A DNA stretch of 41,374 bases from Avimonas intestinalis (lineage in GTDB: Bacteria; Bacillota; Clostridia; Oscillospirales; Acutalibacteraceae). The notes beneath the pieces are model-generated. The model saw nothing but the letters and a program-made list of their open reading frames with translations, did no database searches and was not told the DNA's origin. The stretch covers positions 1 through 41,374 of the forward strand of contig CAJFID010000025.1 of the NCBI GenBank assembly GCA_904380375.1. Reading direction: 5' to 3'. Made by a program: the position numbers and the translations under genes. Shown here one piece after another: positions 8,323 through 15,830 of this stretch. The stretch's first letter is position 1; every line of letters begins with the position of its first letter.

Positions 8323-8805
8323 ATGCAGTCCATCACGATCCTTTGCGTCGGGAAACTTAAGGAGGCGTACTGGCGGGACGCCTGCGCCGAATACGCCAAG
8401 CGGCTCGGCGCCTTCTGCCGCTTCTCTGTGGTGGAGGTGGAGGAGGAGCGTCTGCCGGACAAACCGTCCGACGCCCAAATCCGGCAGGCGCTACAGGCCG
8501 AAGGCCGCCGGCTGCTGGCCAAGGCCGGCCCGCAGGCCGTGTTGATCCCTTTGTGCATTGAGGGGAAGGAACTGTCTTCGCCCGCCCTTTCCCGCTGGCT
8601 GGAAGAACAGGCGACCGCCGGAAGGGGCGGCGTTGCCTTTGTGATCGGCGGCTCCTGGGGCCTATCCGATGAGGTGAAGCGCGCCGGGGCGCTGCGCCTG
8701 TCCATGTCGCCGATGACCTTTCCGCATCAACTGGCAAGGGTGATGCTCTGCGAGCAGGTTTACCGCGCCATGCAGATTTCTGCCGGCGGGAAATATCACA
8801 AATAG
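8323..8805 (+). CDS. rlmH: 23S rRNA (pseudouridine1915-N3)-methyltransferase
   Basis: RlmH is a SPOUT methyltransferase that uses S-adenosylmethionine to methylate pseudouridine 1915 in helix 69 of 23S rRNA on the assembled 70S ribosome. The 160-residue product has the normal length. It begins ITILCVGKLKEAYWRDAC; the SAM-binding trefoil knot is seen as AFVIGGSWGLSDEV near residue 105 and MSPMTFPHQLARVMLCEQ near residue 127. It ends in the family hallmark AGGKYHK. The ATG follows AAAGGAGAGCCGAG. It has its own strong promoter and strong terminator, so it is monocistronic. Confidence 0.96.
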   Translation: MQSITILCVGKLKEAYWRDACAEYAKRLGAFCRFSVVEVEEERLPDKPSDAQIRQALQAEGRRLLAKAGPQAVLIPLCIEGKELSSPALSRWLEEQATAGRGGVAFVIGGSWGLSDEVKRAGALRLSMSPMTFPHQLARVMLCEQVYRAMQISAGGKYHK

Positions 8806-8808
8806 GCA

Positions 8809-8851
8809 GCAATCGCCCGCGCCGATGCCTCGGCGCGGGCGATTGCTTTTT
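8809..8851 (+). terminator. Terminator of rlmH
   Basis: A perfect 17-bp GC-rich stem (GCAATCGCCCGCGCCGA with its complement) closes a TGCC loop and is followed by TTTTT. It starts four bases after the rlmH stop. Confidence 0.95.
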
Positions 8852-9091
8852 GTATAGATCCCCGGCTAGGCCAGCGATTTAGAAGGGGCTGAGGCGATGA
8901 TTAGGCAGCTCCCTTTGTCCTTGAATGCAATCAGCTAAAGAAGGCATTGTATTTAAAAGTAGAAAAGTGACGGCAGTTGCAAACCCGCTGAAACATATCT
9001 TTTGGGGCTTTTGGATTGCCGGATTTCCGCTGTTCTGTAGGAAAAAGATACGGTATCATGTAAACCTTCTTATTAGGGCGTTCTTCCTATA

Positions 9092-9387
9092 TAGGAGGCC
9101 CGCTATAGGATCTCTGTTCTTAACCTATCTCGCCTATACCAAGGGCAAGGTGAAAAAACAAAAGGCTTGGATACCTATACCGGTTCCTATACCGCAGAAT
9201 ACGATAACTTCAGTGGCACAGAATATCTCTTCGGTGGGACCGGGCTGGAACGGGAAAACGGGAACGAACTGACCGTGACCTATGAACTGACAGCAGCATC
9301 TATCGCATCGCCCTGAGCTGCCAAGGCAATCACCTCACCTTAAAAGGCGAGAGCTTTCAGGGCAATCTTCAAGTTACTGTTAAATAA
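9092..9387 (+). pseudogene. Decayed small secreted or lipoprotein gene
   Basis: Between 9161 and 9314 one frame reads as a plausible beta-rich protein (TGSYTAEYDNFSGTEYLF, then ENGNELTVTYELTA) and stops at TGA 9314. From 9295 a second frame continues the same pattern (SIYRIALSCQGNHL, then LKGESFQGNLQVTVK) to TAA 9387. The overlap of the two frames marks a frameshift near 9293. Upstream, AIGSLFLTYLAYTKGK near 9102-9150 looks like a lipoprotein signal that has lost its Gly-Cys lipobox residues and shifted frame again; AGGAGG sits at 9092-9097. The pattern matches small secreted Clostridia proteins of unknown function with a C-terminal beta domain. The two fragments are seen directly; the family and the signal peptide are inference. 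Confidence 0.6.
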
Positions 9388-9613
9388 CGACGGATATAAA
9401 TCAAAAGCCCCATTTATCAACAGTGTAGGGGAGGGCATCGGCATCCACTCAATAGTCGCTATTGATAGAACGTCGCTCAGAAGAAACACCGTGTACCTCC
9501 AGGCAGAGGGGCAAAAAGTCGGACAAACAAAATACGCCTGCTCCTAGGTTTCCTGTTGGGTTAAGGGGAGGAACAAGAAAAAATATGGCGCCTCTCTTTA
9601 TTTTGACAATATG
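9388..9613. other. No recognisable gene
   Basis: A frame from about 9393 encodes FINSVGEGIGIHSIVAI followed by unrelated residues and a stop near 9548. The pattern faintly recalls the C-terminal GHKL motif of sensor kinases, but there is no start, no ribosome-binding site and too little sequence to claim a remnant. Confidence 0.25.
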
Positions 9614-9658
9614 AAAAAAGACGGCGGGTTTGAAATGGTTAGTTTCAAACCCGCCGTC
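9614..9658 (-). terminator. Terminator of the DUF1266 operon
   Basis: On the minus strand a perfect 16-bp stem starting GACGGCGGGTTTGAAA closes a 7-base loop and is followed by TTTTTTCAT. It lies 77 bases beyond the stop of the gene ending at 9735. Confidence 0.92.
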
Positions 9659-9734
9659 AGGCTTTCGATTCGTATCTCACCACAGCCGCAAATCCAACGG
9701 TTTTGCCATGCTGTTTCCATTGGCAGTTATGCTG

Positions 9735-11078
9735 TCATTTAAAACCGATTTTCCTTTTTGCAGGCCAAGGGCAATCATGCCATTGCCCGCCGTCTTGCTC
9801 TGCTTTTCCGGTCAACAGATCCGTAGCGGCGTCTGCAATATAGCCCAGATAGCTTCCCGCGGAGCTGTCACCGCACAGCAATTTCCACATAAGTCCGCCA
9901 AAAAGATAAGACTGAGCAAATTCACGCCAGCTATGCAGGTCCTCCACGACCTTTTGGGAGAGGTCCCAGAGGATACCAACGGCCTCGCTTTCCGTGATCC
10001 AACCCAAATAGCATCCCCAACGGGTCAGCATCGCTGCCCGGCCAACATCCCATCCAGCCATGAAGCCAGGGGCGTATTGGCTTTTGTACCGTTGTGCAAA
10101 CCGCCATGCCCGCCTGGTAGACTCACGGTCCTCCTCGTCCATGGCTTCATCCATCAGTTCCTCCGGCGAGGATGCTTCGCTATAAAGCTGATACCGCAAG
10201 ATATAGCCCTCTTGTGCCAAATAGCGGATCATATCCAGCAGATCGCTACGGCCATTTATCCCCCAGGAACGGCGTACAAGGGATACGACTTTCTGTTCCA
10301 TAACGGGGATATGTTCTTCCACATCCATACCATACAGATTATGGCCGTTAAGGACTGATACAATACCAGACAGCAAGATGCCAAAGCGTTCCCATTTTGC
10401 ATCATTTTTCTGGTAAGGGATCGGTTCTGGCTCAGGGATAGCCTCAAGCCGAGCCATTGCTTCTTCCAAGGCAGTATAAAGGCTTTGCTCCAGTTCCCAA
10501 TTCAATACAGGCTCTTCCTCTTCGCCGGCATCCTCCATCTCCAGCATTTCCAGAGCCGCCGCAAGAACGCCCATGTCTTCCCCGAAAAGCTGCCCCATCC
10601 AGTTCTCTGTAGTAGATGCCATAGCCTCCGCCACTTTCTCATTGACCATTTTTTGCAATAGCTCCTCGTTGGCTGCCATCTGCGCCGTACCACCGGTCCC
10701 GAATATCTGGCCAAGAATTTCTACTTGCTGCTCCGTGTTGGCACGGATCTGCTCCTCTGCCTCAGCGGCAGAAAATGGCGCTTCATTTTCAGAGCTGGCA
10801 ACCTCGATATTGTTAACCAGTTCCTCGCTTTTTTCAAAAGTCTTTTTCATCGCATCGGCGGCCTTCTCCCTGGCCTGCTGTGCCCGTTTTCTAATTTCGT
10901 TTATGTCCATCTTTTTTCTGTCCTCCTCATCAAGGGGGAGCGTATGCCATGCCGGAGGTTTTTGGCGGCGTGTAAACAGCTTTTTGATATGGTTATGATA
11001 AAATGAAACCACAGATTGCCAAATATAAATACCACCCAAAAGGAACAGCAGGATCGCTCCCATTTCTCCCAAAGGCAT
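9735..11078 (-). CDS. Membrane-anchored DUF1266 protein
   Basis: The 447-residue product starts with one membrane helix (ILLFLLGGIYIWQSVVSFY, about residues 8-27). A charged, partly coiled-coil segment follows (about 50-120, rich in Glu/Lys/Ala), then a very acidic stretch (EDAGEEEEP), then a C-terminal DUF1266-like domain (from about residue 250: VRRSWGINGRSDLLDMIRYL, RRAWRFAQRY, DVGRAAMLTRWG). DUF1266 is of unknown function and is often found beside polymorphic-toxin immunity genes. I chose ATG 11078, preceded by GTGAGGGAAAA, instead of an upstream TTG at 11099 that overlaps the previous gene. The start is 7 bases after the stop of the gene at 11086, so translation is probably coupled. Last gene of a three-gene operon. 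Confidence 0.75.
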   Translation of the reverse strand: MPLGEMGAILLFLLGGIYIWQSVVSFYHNHIKKLFTRRQKPPAWHTLPLDEEDRKKMDINEIRKRAQQAREKAADAMKKTFEKSEELVNNIEVASSENEAPFSAAEAEEQIRANTEQQVEILGQIFGTGGTAQMAANEELLQKMVNEKVAEAMASTTENWMGQLFGEDMGVLAAALEMLEMEDAGEEEEPVLNWELEQSLYTALEEAMARLEAIPEPEPIPYQKNDAKWERFGILLSGIVSVLNGHNLYGMDVEEHIPVMEQKVVSLVRRSWGINGRSDLLDMIRYLAQEGYILRYQLYSEASSPEELMDEAMDEEDRESTRRAWRFAQRYKSQYAPGFMAGWDVGRAAMLTRWGCYLGWITESEAVGILWDLSQKVVEDLHSWREFAQSYLFGGLMWKLLCGDSSAGSYLGYIADAATDLLTGKAEQDGGQWHDCPWPAKRKIGFK

Positions 11079-11085
11079 TTTTCCC

Positions 11086-11571
11086 TCACTTTGTTGCAAA
11101 CCGGTTCATAAAGAAGTCTGTAAAAGCGGCCAGTCCCTCCTCCTGCGACACATAGACATACAGCTTTTCATCTTCCAGCCAGTCATAAGCATGGATACCG
11201 ATATACCCTTTTTTGTCCGGGTAAATGATAAACGCGTCGGTAGGGTACTTGTTGCGATAGGCTTTCAGAATTTCCGGGCGGCGATAGTAGGCCGGATCAC
11301 CGCAGCCGGAGAGATCGGGTACCGTGGGAACGACGACAATCGTTTGACTGGCCTCGTTCCAGCCGACAATTAAATTTCCGATTTTCGTTTTGCTTCCATG
11401 GACAAATCCATAATTGAAGCGGCGCACATCCTCGGTATAACCGAAAATCAGCCGATAATTGTTCCCGTTTTCAACCACATGGTTAAATAGAGCACGCATT
11501 TTCTTCGCGTTCGCGTCGCTTTTTTCCATGTCCAATTCTGGTCCCTTAAACAACTTGCTGAAAAATCCCAT
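11086..11571 (-). CDS. Conserved-looking protein of unknown function
   Basis: I do not recognise this 161-residue protein. It begins MGFFSKLFKGPELDME, contains an alternating beta pattern (KIGNLIVGWNEASQTIVVVP; DAFIIYPDKKGYIGIHAYDW; KLYVYVSQEEGL) and has no signal peptide or membrane helix. The start is ATG 11571 because AGGAGGA lies six bases upstream (11578-11584); the longer frame from 11616 lacks a site. It is the middle gene of the operon, 45 bases after the Tdi1/GAD-like gene and 7 bases before the DUF1266 gene. Given the neighbours, an immunity or SMI1-like accessory role is possible, but this is context only. Confidence 0.7.
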   Translation of the reverse strand: MGFFSKLFKGPELDMEKSDANAKKMRALFNHVVENGNNYRLIFGYTEDVRRFNYGFVHGSKTKIGNLIVGWNEASQTIVVVPTVPDLSGCGDPAYYRRPEILKAYRNKYPTDAFIIYPDKKGYIGIHAYDWLEDEKLYVYVSQEEGLAAFTDFFMNRFATK

Positions 11572-11616
11572 ATGTATTCCTCCTAAACTGTTTTTTAAAA
11601 GCAAACGGCGATTCAT

Positions 11617-12534
11617 CTATTCCTCCGACAGGACACGCTCCATCTCCGCCAAGCTCAGGCCGCGGATCAATAGGCCGCCGCCTCTCTTTTCTAAAACGTA
11701 GGGCTGTAGCCGTTGCAAAGCCTTGTGGTATTCCAAAAAACCGAGGTTTTCCTCTTTTGCAAGGCTAAAAAAAGTCAGCGCCCACAGCGAAACCGTCTCT
11801 CCCTCAATCTCGTACAGTGTTTCTGGCGCTGCTGGCAGGATTGTGTCCACGGTTTCCGAAAGAGTAAAGCTGACCATAAGCCCACCGTTCACCAACTCAA
11901 ATACCTGGGGGTTTGCTTCATAGGCTTGCGCCCACATATCGTTGGGCTCTGCGTCACCAGAATTGTCCGCTCCCATTTCAAAAAGTAAATATTGATGAAC
12001 AAGGGCATCTCCTTTTTCAACATGTTGGATTGATTCGTCTCCGCCAAAAGCCAGAGCTGGAGCAAAGAAAAAGATCTCATACTCTGCAAGGGTGCCATAT
12101 TTAGCCAATGCTTCTTGAAAAAGCTCTACACGCAAGAATTGTTCCGCAAAGCTTTCCGTGGGGAGGATTCGTTCAAAAAAAACGGAAAAGCTGGTGGAAA
12201 AGCTGCCGGATCGGCGGTGGTGAATATCGAGCAGGCACATATCGTCGGTTGTTTCCGATCGTTTGCGGTAAACAAAAAGTGTTCCGAATCCCGTCATTAA
12301 GATTGGAAAACAGTCTGCCTGTTCACCCAGCCAAAGTGTAAGCGTATCGGCATAATCCGTAGGATCAATCATTTTTAGCAATCCCCCGCCATAATTGCCC
12401 AAGCCATATTCCTGCCAAAAGGCAAGGAGTTCTGCCGGCAGTTTCCCTTGAAATTGGCTCAGCATTTCAGCGGTTGGCTTTCGCATGTTTTGACCGGGCG
12501 GATATTGGCTTATAAATCGGTCAAATACTTTCAT
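11617..12534 (-). CDS. GAD-like / DUF1851 (Tdi1 immunity type) protein
   Basis: The 305-residue product starts VFDRFISQYPPGQNMRKP and continues LPAELLAFWQEYGLGNYGGG, the hallmark of the GAD-like domain. DUF1851 features follow (ALAKYGTLAEYEIFFFAPAL, then AFGGDES, about residues 140-170). This pair is the architecture of Tdi1, the immunity protein to the type VI DNase effector Tde1, and of many SMI1/KNR4-like immunity proteins in bacteria without type VI secretion. The last ~100 residues (from about 205) form an extra domain I do not recognise. The start follows AAAGGAGAAGGTGT. It is the first gene of a three-gene operon. No toxin gene is visible next to it, so an orphan immunity gene is the simplest reading. 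Confidence 0.8.
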   Translation of the reverse strand: MKVFDRFISQYPPGQNMRKPTAEMLSQFQGKLPAELLAFWQEYGLGNYGGGLLKMIDPTDYADTLTLWLGEQADCFPILMTGFGTLFVYRKRSETTDDMCLLDIHHRRSGSFSTSFSVFFERILPTESFAEQFLRVELFQEALAKYGTLAEYEIFFFAPALAFGGDESIQHVEKGDALVHQYLLFEMGADNSGDAEPNDMWAQAYEANPQVFELVNGGLMVSFTLSETVDTILPAAPETLYEIEGETVSLWALTFFSLAKEENLGFLEYHKALQRLQPYVLEKRGGGLLIRGLSLAEMERVLSEE

Positions 12535-12614
12535 TACACCTTCTCCTTTGCTGATTTAAAATCGTATAATCGCAAGAATAAAAACAAATAACAAAATTCA
12601 TCTTTATTTTGGGC

Positions 12615-12661
12615 AAAGAAAAACCGCCTGAATATAACGCGGCAACACTATATTCGGACGG
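12615..12661 (-). terminator. Terminator of the tetR-type gene
   Basis: On the minus strand a 13-bp imperfect stem (one mismatch, one G-U) with the core GAATATA/TATATTC is followed by TTTTTCTTTG. It starts two bases after the regulator's stop codon and separates it from the downstream three-gene operon. Confidence 0.75.
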
Positions 12662-12663
12662 AT

Positions 12664-13302
12664 TTACATTTTCCCATCGTCCAAAGCCTGAGAAGCCATT
12701 TTCAGCTTCTCCAAAACGTTCACAATCGCATCGAGTTGGAAGTCAACCGTTTCGTCGGCAGCTTCGGGGACAAGCAATGGAAGGGTATCGGGTAGCGCTC
12801 TGCGTATAACCATTGCTGTCAGACTTAAATTTGTGAACAGATTGATCCGTTTCGTATCTGCCTTTATTCCAAAACATTCCAAAATTTTTCCAAAAAGCTG
12901 ATGCTGCTTTTTGCGGAATACTTGATAGCTTTCCTTTGACAGACGCTTAAAAATAAGTTGCTGTTCTTCAATTGTTAAAACAGCAATCCCGTTTTTTTCT
13001 CCATAGCAACAATTATGAAGAAATTTTTTTACCGCGCCGCGCCAGGTTAATGTTGGGTCAGCCATTATCGTTTGGACATACGCAATGATTTTAGGCTGTT
13101 GCCAATATAGCGTTTCGAGCACGAGATCCTCTTTTGTTGAAAAAAAGGAATAAAAGAAAGTTCGAGAAATACCAACTTTTTTATACACCTGCTCCACAGT
13201 TGTGCGTTGTATGCCTTGTTTTGCCATCAGTTCAAGCCCGGTGGTAATAAGCGCCGTTCGGATATGCTCTCTATCCTCCTCAGAATAAGCTACCCTTGGC
13301 AT
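12664..13302 (-). CDS. TetR/AcrR family transcriptional regulator
   Basis: The 212-residue protein has the TetR DNA-binding domain at residues 8-55: ALITTGLELMAKQGIQRT is helix 1, and VEQVYKKVGISRTFFYSFFSTKEDL is helix-turn-helix plus helix 4. The C-terminal ligand-binding and dimerisation region is divergent, as usual, so the ligand cannot be told. ATG 13302 follows CAGGAGTG. Base composition is more AT-rich than the housekeeping genes to the left, which suggests acquired DNA. It has its own promoter (13350-13378) and a candidate palindromic operator at the transcription start. The divergent gene at 13714 (GyrI-like) and the downstream operon are possible targets. Confidence 0.9.
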   Translation of the reverse strand: MPRVAYSEEDREHIRTALITTGLELMAKQGIQRTTVEQVYKKVGISRTFFYSFFSTKEDLVLETLYWQQPKIIAYVQTIMADPTLTWRGAVKKFLHNCCYGEKNGIAVLTIEEQQLIFKRLSKESYQVFRKKQHQLFGKILECFGIKADTKRINLFTNLSLTAMVIRRALPDTLPLLVPEAADETVDFQLDAIVNVLEKLKMASQALDDGKM

Positions 13303-13328
13303 TGCATCACTCCTGTATAAAATAAAAC

Positions 13329-13344
13329 CAAATTAATTATTTTG
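13329..13344. promoter_or_regulatory. Candidate operator of the TetR regulator
   Basis: A 16-bp AT-rich palindrome with one mismatched pair is centred on TAATTA (13334-13339), with CAAA and TTTG arms. It lies between the -10 and the ribosome-binding site of the tetR-type gene, where a self-repressing TetR protein often binds. The evidence is position and symmetry only. Confidence 0.4.
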
Positions 13345-13349
13345 TCTTT

Positions 13350-13378
13350 ATTTTAGCACATTCTACAGTTGAACACAA
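13350..13378 (-). promoter_or_regulatory. Promoter of the tetR-type gene
   Basis: On the minus strand -35 TTGTGT (13373-13378), a 17-base spacer and -10 TAAAAT (13350-13355), preceded by TGC as an extended element. Confidence 0.65.
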
Positions 13379-13471
13379 GAGTAAAGTGCCAAAAAGCGGA
13401 TATTTATGATTTGGCCATGCATCTGTTTCCCCATGGTATATCATTTTCTGTTAATTAAAGTGCTGTATGGA

Positions 13472-13500
13472 TTGAAAGATATTGCGTTTTGAAGTATAAT
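13472..13500 (+). promoter_or_regulatory. Promoter upstream of the GyrI-like gene
   Basis: -35 TTGAAA (13472-13477), a 17-base spacer and -10 TATAAT (13495-13500). It lies about 210 bases before the ATG at 13714, so the transcript would have a long leader. I see no riboswitch in it. Confidence 0.65.
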
Positions 13501-13713
13501 AATATAGATTGTAATAGACGGCTTTTCCGGCTAATCCTGGTACGTTTCAGGGCCGCTCTGTCTGCCCTATATTCCGGGACGATATCCCATAAGCTCCAGC
13601 TTTTTCTTACAACAAGGCATTTTTGGGGCATATTCCAGTATATATATATGATTGAAAATGAGCTTGAAATATGTTGTTATAACAAAAAATATATAGCTCA
13701 GGGGGTAACGACT

Positions 13714-14232
13714 ATGTCGGATGGAAACAAACCGGAAATCAAAGTGTTTCAAATCCATCAGGATGCGTTTACGTTTCTCGGCAATGAAAATATCCTGACA
13801 GATAACTCGGATTTCGGAAAAATTTGGGAGAACTTTTTTCATATGGGCGGATACGGCCCCATTCTTCGCTTTGCGATCGATCCCAAGCCTATCAATGTGT
13901 GGTATACCAACACGGCGGGGCAACGTATTTATTTTCAAGGCCTTTTTGTCAAAGATGTGGACAAGGTGCCGGATGGATATACACTGAAGAATTTTCCGGC
14001 CAGTGATTTTCTCGTCGTCACTACCGAATGGATGGAGACAAACGAAGAAGCAGTAGGCGAAAACGGAAACGGCCGGTGCAATCGCTACGCGGATACGGTG
14101 CGGATCCCCGAAGGCTATATACGGTACGACGGGCAGGGCAGCCCGATAACGGCAATAGAAAAAGAAAATTCGGATACCCCTCAGGGCAGTCGGTATGAGG
14201 TCTGGGTACCAATAAAGAGAATCGGAAAATAA
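13714..14232 (+). CDS. GyrI-like / AraC effector-binding domain protein
   Basis: The 172-residue protein is a stand-alone GyrI-like domain, a small-molecule-binding fold shared by GyrI (SbmC), the effector domain of Rob/BmrR and Cass2-like proteins. Visible landmarks are FTFLGNENILTDNSDFGKIW near the N terminus, FQGLFVKDVDKVPDGYTLK with FPASDFLVV in the middle (the YxGxEV...VPxG...IPA pattern), and SRYEVWVPIKR at the C terminus. There is no helix-turn-helix. ATG 13714 follows AGGGGGT at 7 bases; the open frame upstream to 13489 has no site. It is divergent from the TetR gene, so the two may form a ligand-responsive pair, but nothing in the sequence fixes the ligand. Confidence 0.8.
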   Translation: MSDGNKPEIKVFQIHQDAFTFLGNENILTDNSDFGKIWENFFHMGGYGPILRFAIDPKPINVWYTNTAGQRIYFQGLFVKDVDKVPDGYTLKNFPASDFLVVTTEWMETNEEAVGENGNGRCNRYADTVRIPEGYIRYDGQGSPITAIEKENSDTPQGSRYEVWVPIKRIGK

Positions 14233-14888
14233 ACATCGCTGAATGCGCCTTAACGGATATGCAGGGGCAGGTCCCCACGCTTTTAATAACACCTTTACAA
14301 GGCCGAGAGTGCGACCAGTCCTGCGCATACTGGGCTTGTCGTATTTTTGTTTAGAGCCTCCCGCAGTACCGGCAATATTCAACGGCGGTGATCCTGGCGG
14401 ATTCCTGCCTTTTCTTTGTTTACATTTGGTGCATCGTGAATTTGGATCGCCTGGGTTGTACCCGGGCGGTTTTTCGTTGCATTTCACAGCCTATGGCTTC
14501 AATATGTACATAGTACACCGGCAGCAAGCATTTGCTATCCAATAGGACTTGCATTTTACCTAAATCAGAAAAATCCACATTTCCCTCCCGGCCCGGTATC
14601 GCAGTCGGTTAGTGCGAGGAACTCTCAGTTGCCTTCCTTTTCTGTCCGTATTGGCGGCGGGGCGATAGAACACATAGTTTTTTGCTATTATAATCTATAA
14701 CATATAAGTATTTGCTATTTTATCAATGGGGCGGTACACTATAAGCGGATGTACAAAATGATGGCAATACAAATCGTATTTTCGAAGAAAAACAGATCGG
14801 CTGCCTGGATTATCTGCTCTATCCAATACAGAAAAGGGGCCGGCAGTCTAAGGGATTTTTGCGAAAGGTGCGAAATGGAGATTATCTT
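14233..14888. other. Long intergenic region without a clear gene
   Basis: No frame has both a ribosome-binding site and recognisable protein features. A minus-strand frame from 14487 to about 14270 encodes SRCTKCKQRKGR and PSMRRTGRTLGLVKVLLK, which has some protein character (a CxxC pair and a basic helix) but no usable start; it may be a remnant. Near 14680-14735, TTTGCTATT occurs twice (14681-14689 and about 14712-14720) beside a TATAAT at 14689-14694, with no good -35. A promoter for the DUF3737 gene may lie there. Confidence 0.4.
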
Positions 14889-15764
14889 ATGAGGATCATT
14901 CGGAATCAGACTTTTGACACGGAGCGTGCCCTTTATGGCAGCAAAGATATTGTAGTAAAGGATTGTTCCTTTGACGGCCCGGCTGACGGGGAAAGCGCTT
15001 TTAAGGAATGCACGGGCGTGCAGGTGGAGCACAGCTTGTTCAACCTGCGGTATCCCTTTTGGCATAATCGTGGGCTGAAGATCAGCGGCTCAGAAATGAC
15101 GGAGCTTTGCCGGGCGGCCCTGTGGTATTCCGATCACATTGAAATTACCGATACGAAGCTCCACGGCATCAAAGCCCTGCGGGAATGCGGTAAGGTAAAA
15201 ATGCGCGGCTGCGACATCGTGTCCCCGGAATTTGGCTGGTCGGTGCAGGACATGGATATGGTAAATTGCGATGCTCAAAGCGAATACTTCATGATGCGCT
15301 CTGCAAACCTGCGTTTTACCAATGTGCGTATGAAGGGAAAATATTCCTTCCAATACATTGAGGATTCCGTCTTTGAAAACTGCTTGTTTGACACCAAGGA
15401 CGCCTTCTGGCACGCCAAAAACGTCGTGGTCCGGGACAGCGTGGTCAAAGGCGAATACCTGGCCTGGTACTGTGAGAACGTTACCTTTGAAAACTGCAAA
15501 ATCGTCGGCACCCAGCCTCTTTGCTGCTGCAAGGGATTGAAACTCATAAATTGTGAGATGATCGACTGCGACCTGGCCTTTGAGCGCAGCGAGGTGGAGG
15601 CTACGATTACAACGCCGGTGATAAGTATCAAAAACCCGCTGTCCGGCCGTGTCGTCGTTCCGGCTGTAGGCGAGGTGATCCGGGATATCCCGGGTACGCA
15701 GGGGGAGATCGTGGTGACGGGAGAGGTGAAAAAGCAGGCGGCGAAAGTCTGTGCCTGCGTATAA
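14889..15764 (+). CDS. DUF3737 family right-handed beta-helix protein
   Basis: This 291-residue protein matches the DUF3737 family: short beta-strand coils repeated down the length, with hydrophobic and asparagine-type stacking. Family landmarks are RNQTFDTERALYGSKDIVVKD cut by coils such as HWSLFNLRYPFW-like turns, AALWYSDHIEITDTKLHG, then SVFENCLFDTKDAFWHAKNV, GEYLAWYCENVTFENCKI and a C-terminal ISIKNPLSGRVVVPAVGEV. No signal peptide is seen, so it is probably cytoplasmic. The biochemical function of the family is not known; beta-helix folds often bind or cleave carbohydrates. ATG 14889 follows GGAG at 8 bases and is preferred to an upstream TTG at 14859. The iron alcohol dehydrogenase gene follows after 66 bases on the same strand. 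Confidence 0.85.
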   Translation: MRIIRNQTFDTERALYGSKDIVVKDCSFDGPADGESAFKECTGVQVEHSLFNLRYPFWHNRGLKISGSEMTELCRAALWYSDHIEITDTKLHGIKALRECGKVKMRGCDIVSPEFGWSVQDMDMVNCDAQSEYFMMRSANLRFTNVRMKGKYSFQYIEDSVFENCLFDTKDAFWHAKNVVVRDSVVKGEYLAWYCENVTFENCKIVGTQPLCCCKGLKLINCEMIDCDLAFERSEVEATITTPVISIKNPLSGRVVVPAVGEVIRDIPGTQGEIVVTGEVKKQAAKVCACV

Positions 15765-15830
15765 GGAATCCTGTGCTTGTGCAGCAGAAGTCTGTAAAAC
15801 TATTTTTATGTAATCAAGGAGGAACAAAAC

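Noticed and set aside
8925..9272. 115-residue open frame as a gene
   Set aside because: No ribosome-binding site and low protein character; the region is better explained by a frameshifted remnant of a small secreted protein.
13567..14487. 306-residue minus-strand frame
   Set aside because: Mostly antisense to the GyrI-like gene. Only its first ~70 residues could be an independent remnant.
14859..14888. TTG start 10 codons upstream for the DUF3737 protein
   Set aside because: The extra residues do not match the family start and the ATG at 14889 has a properly placed GGAG.
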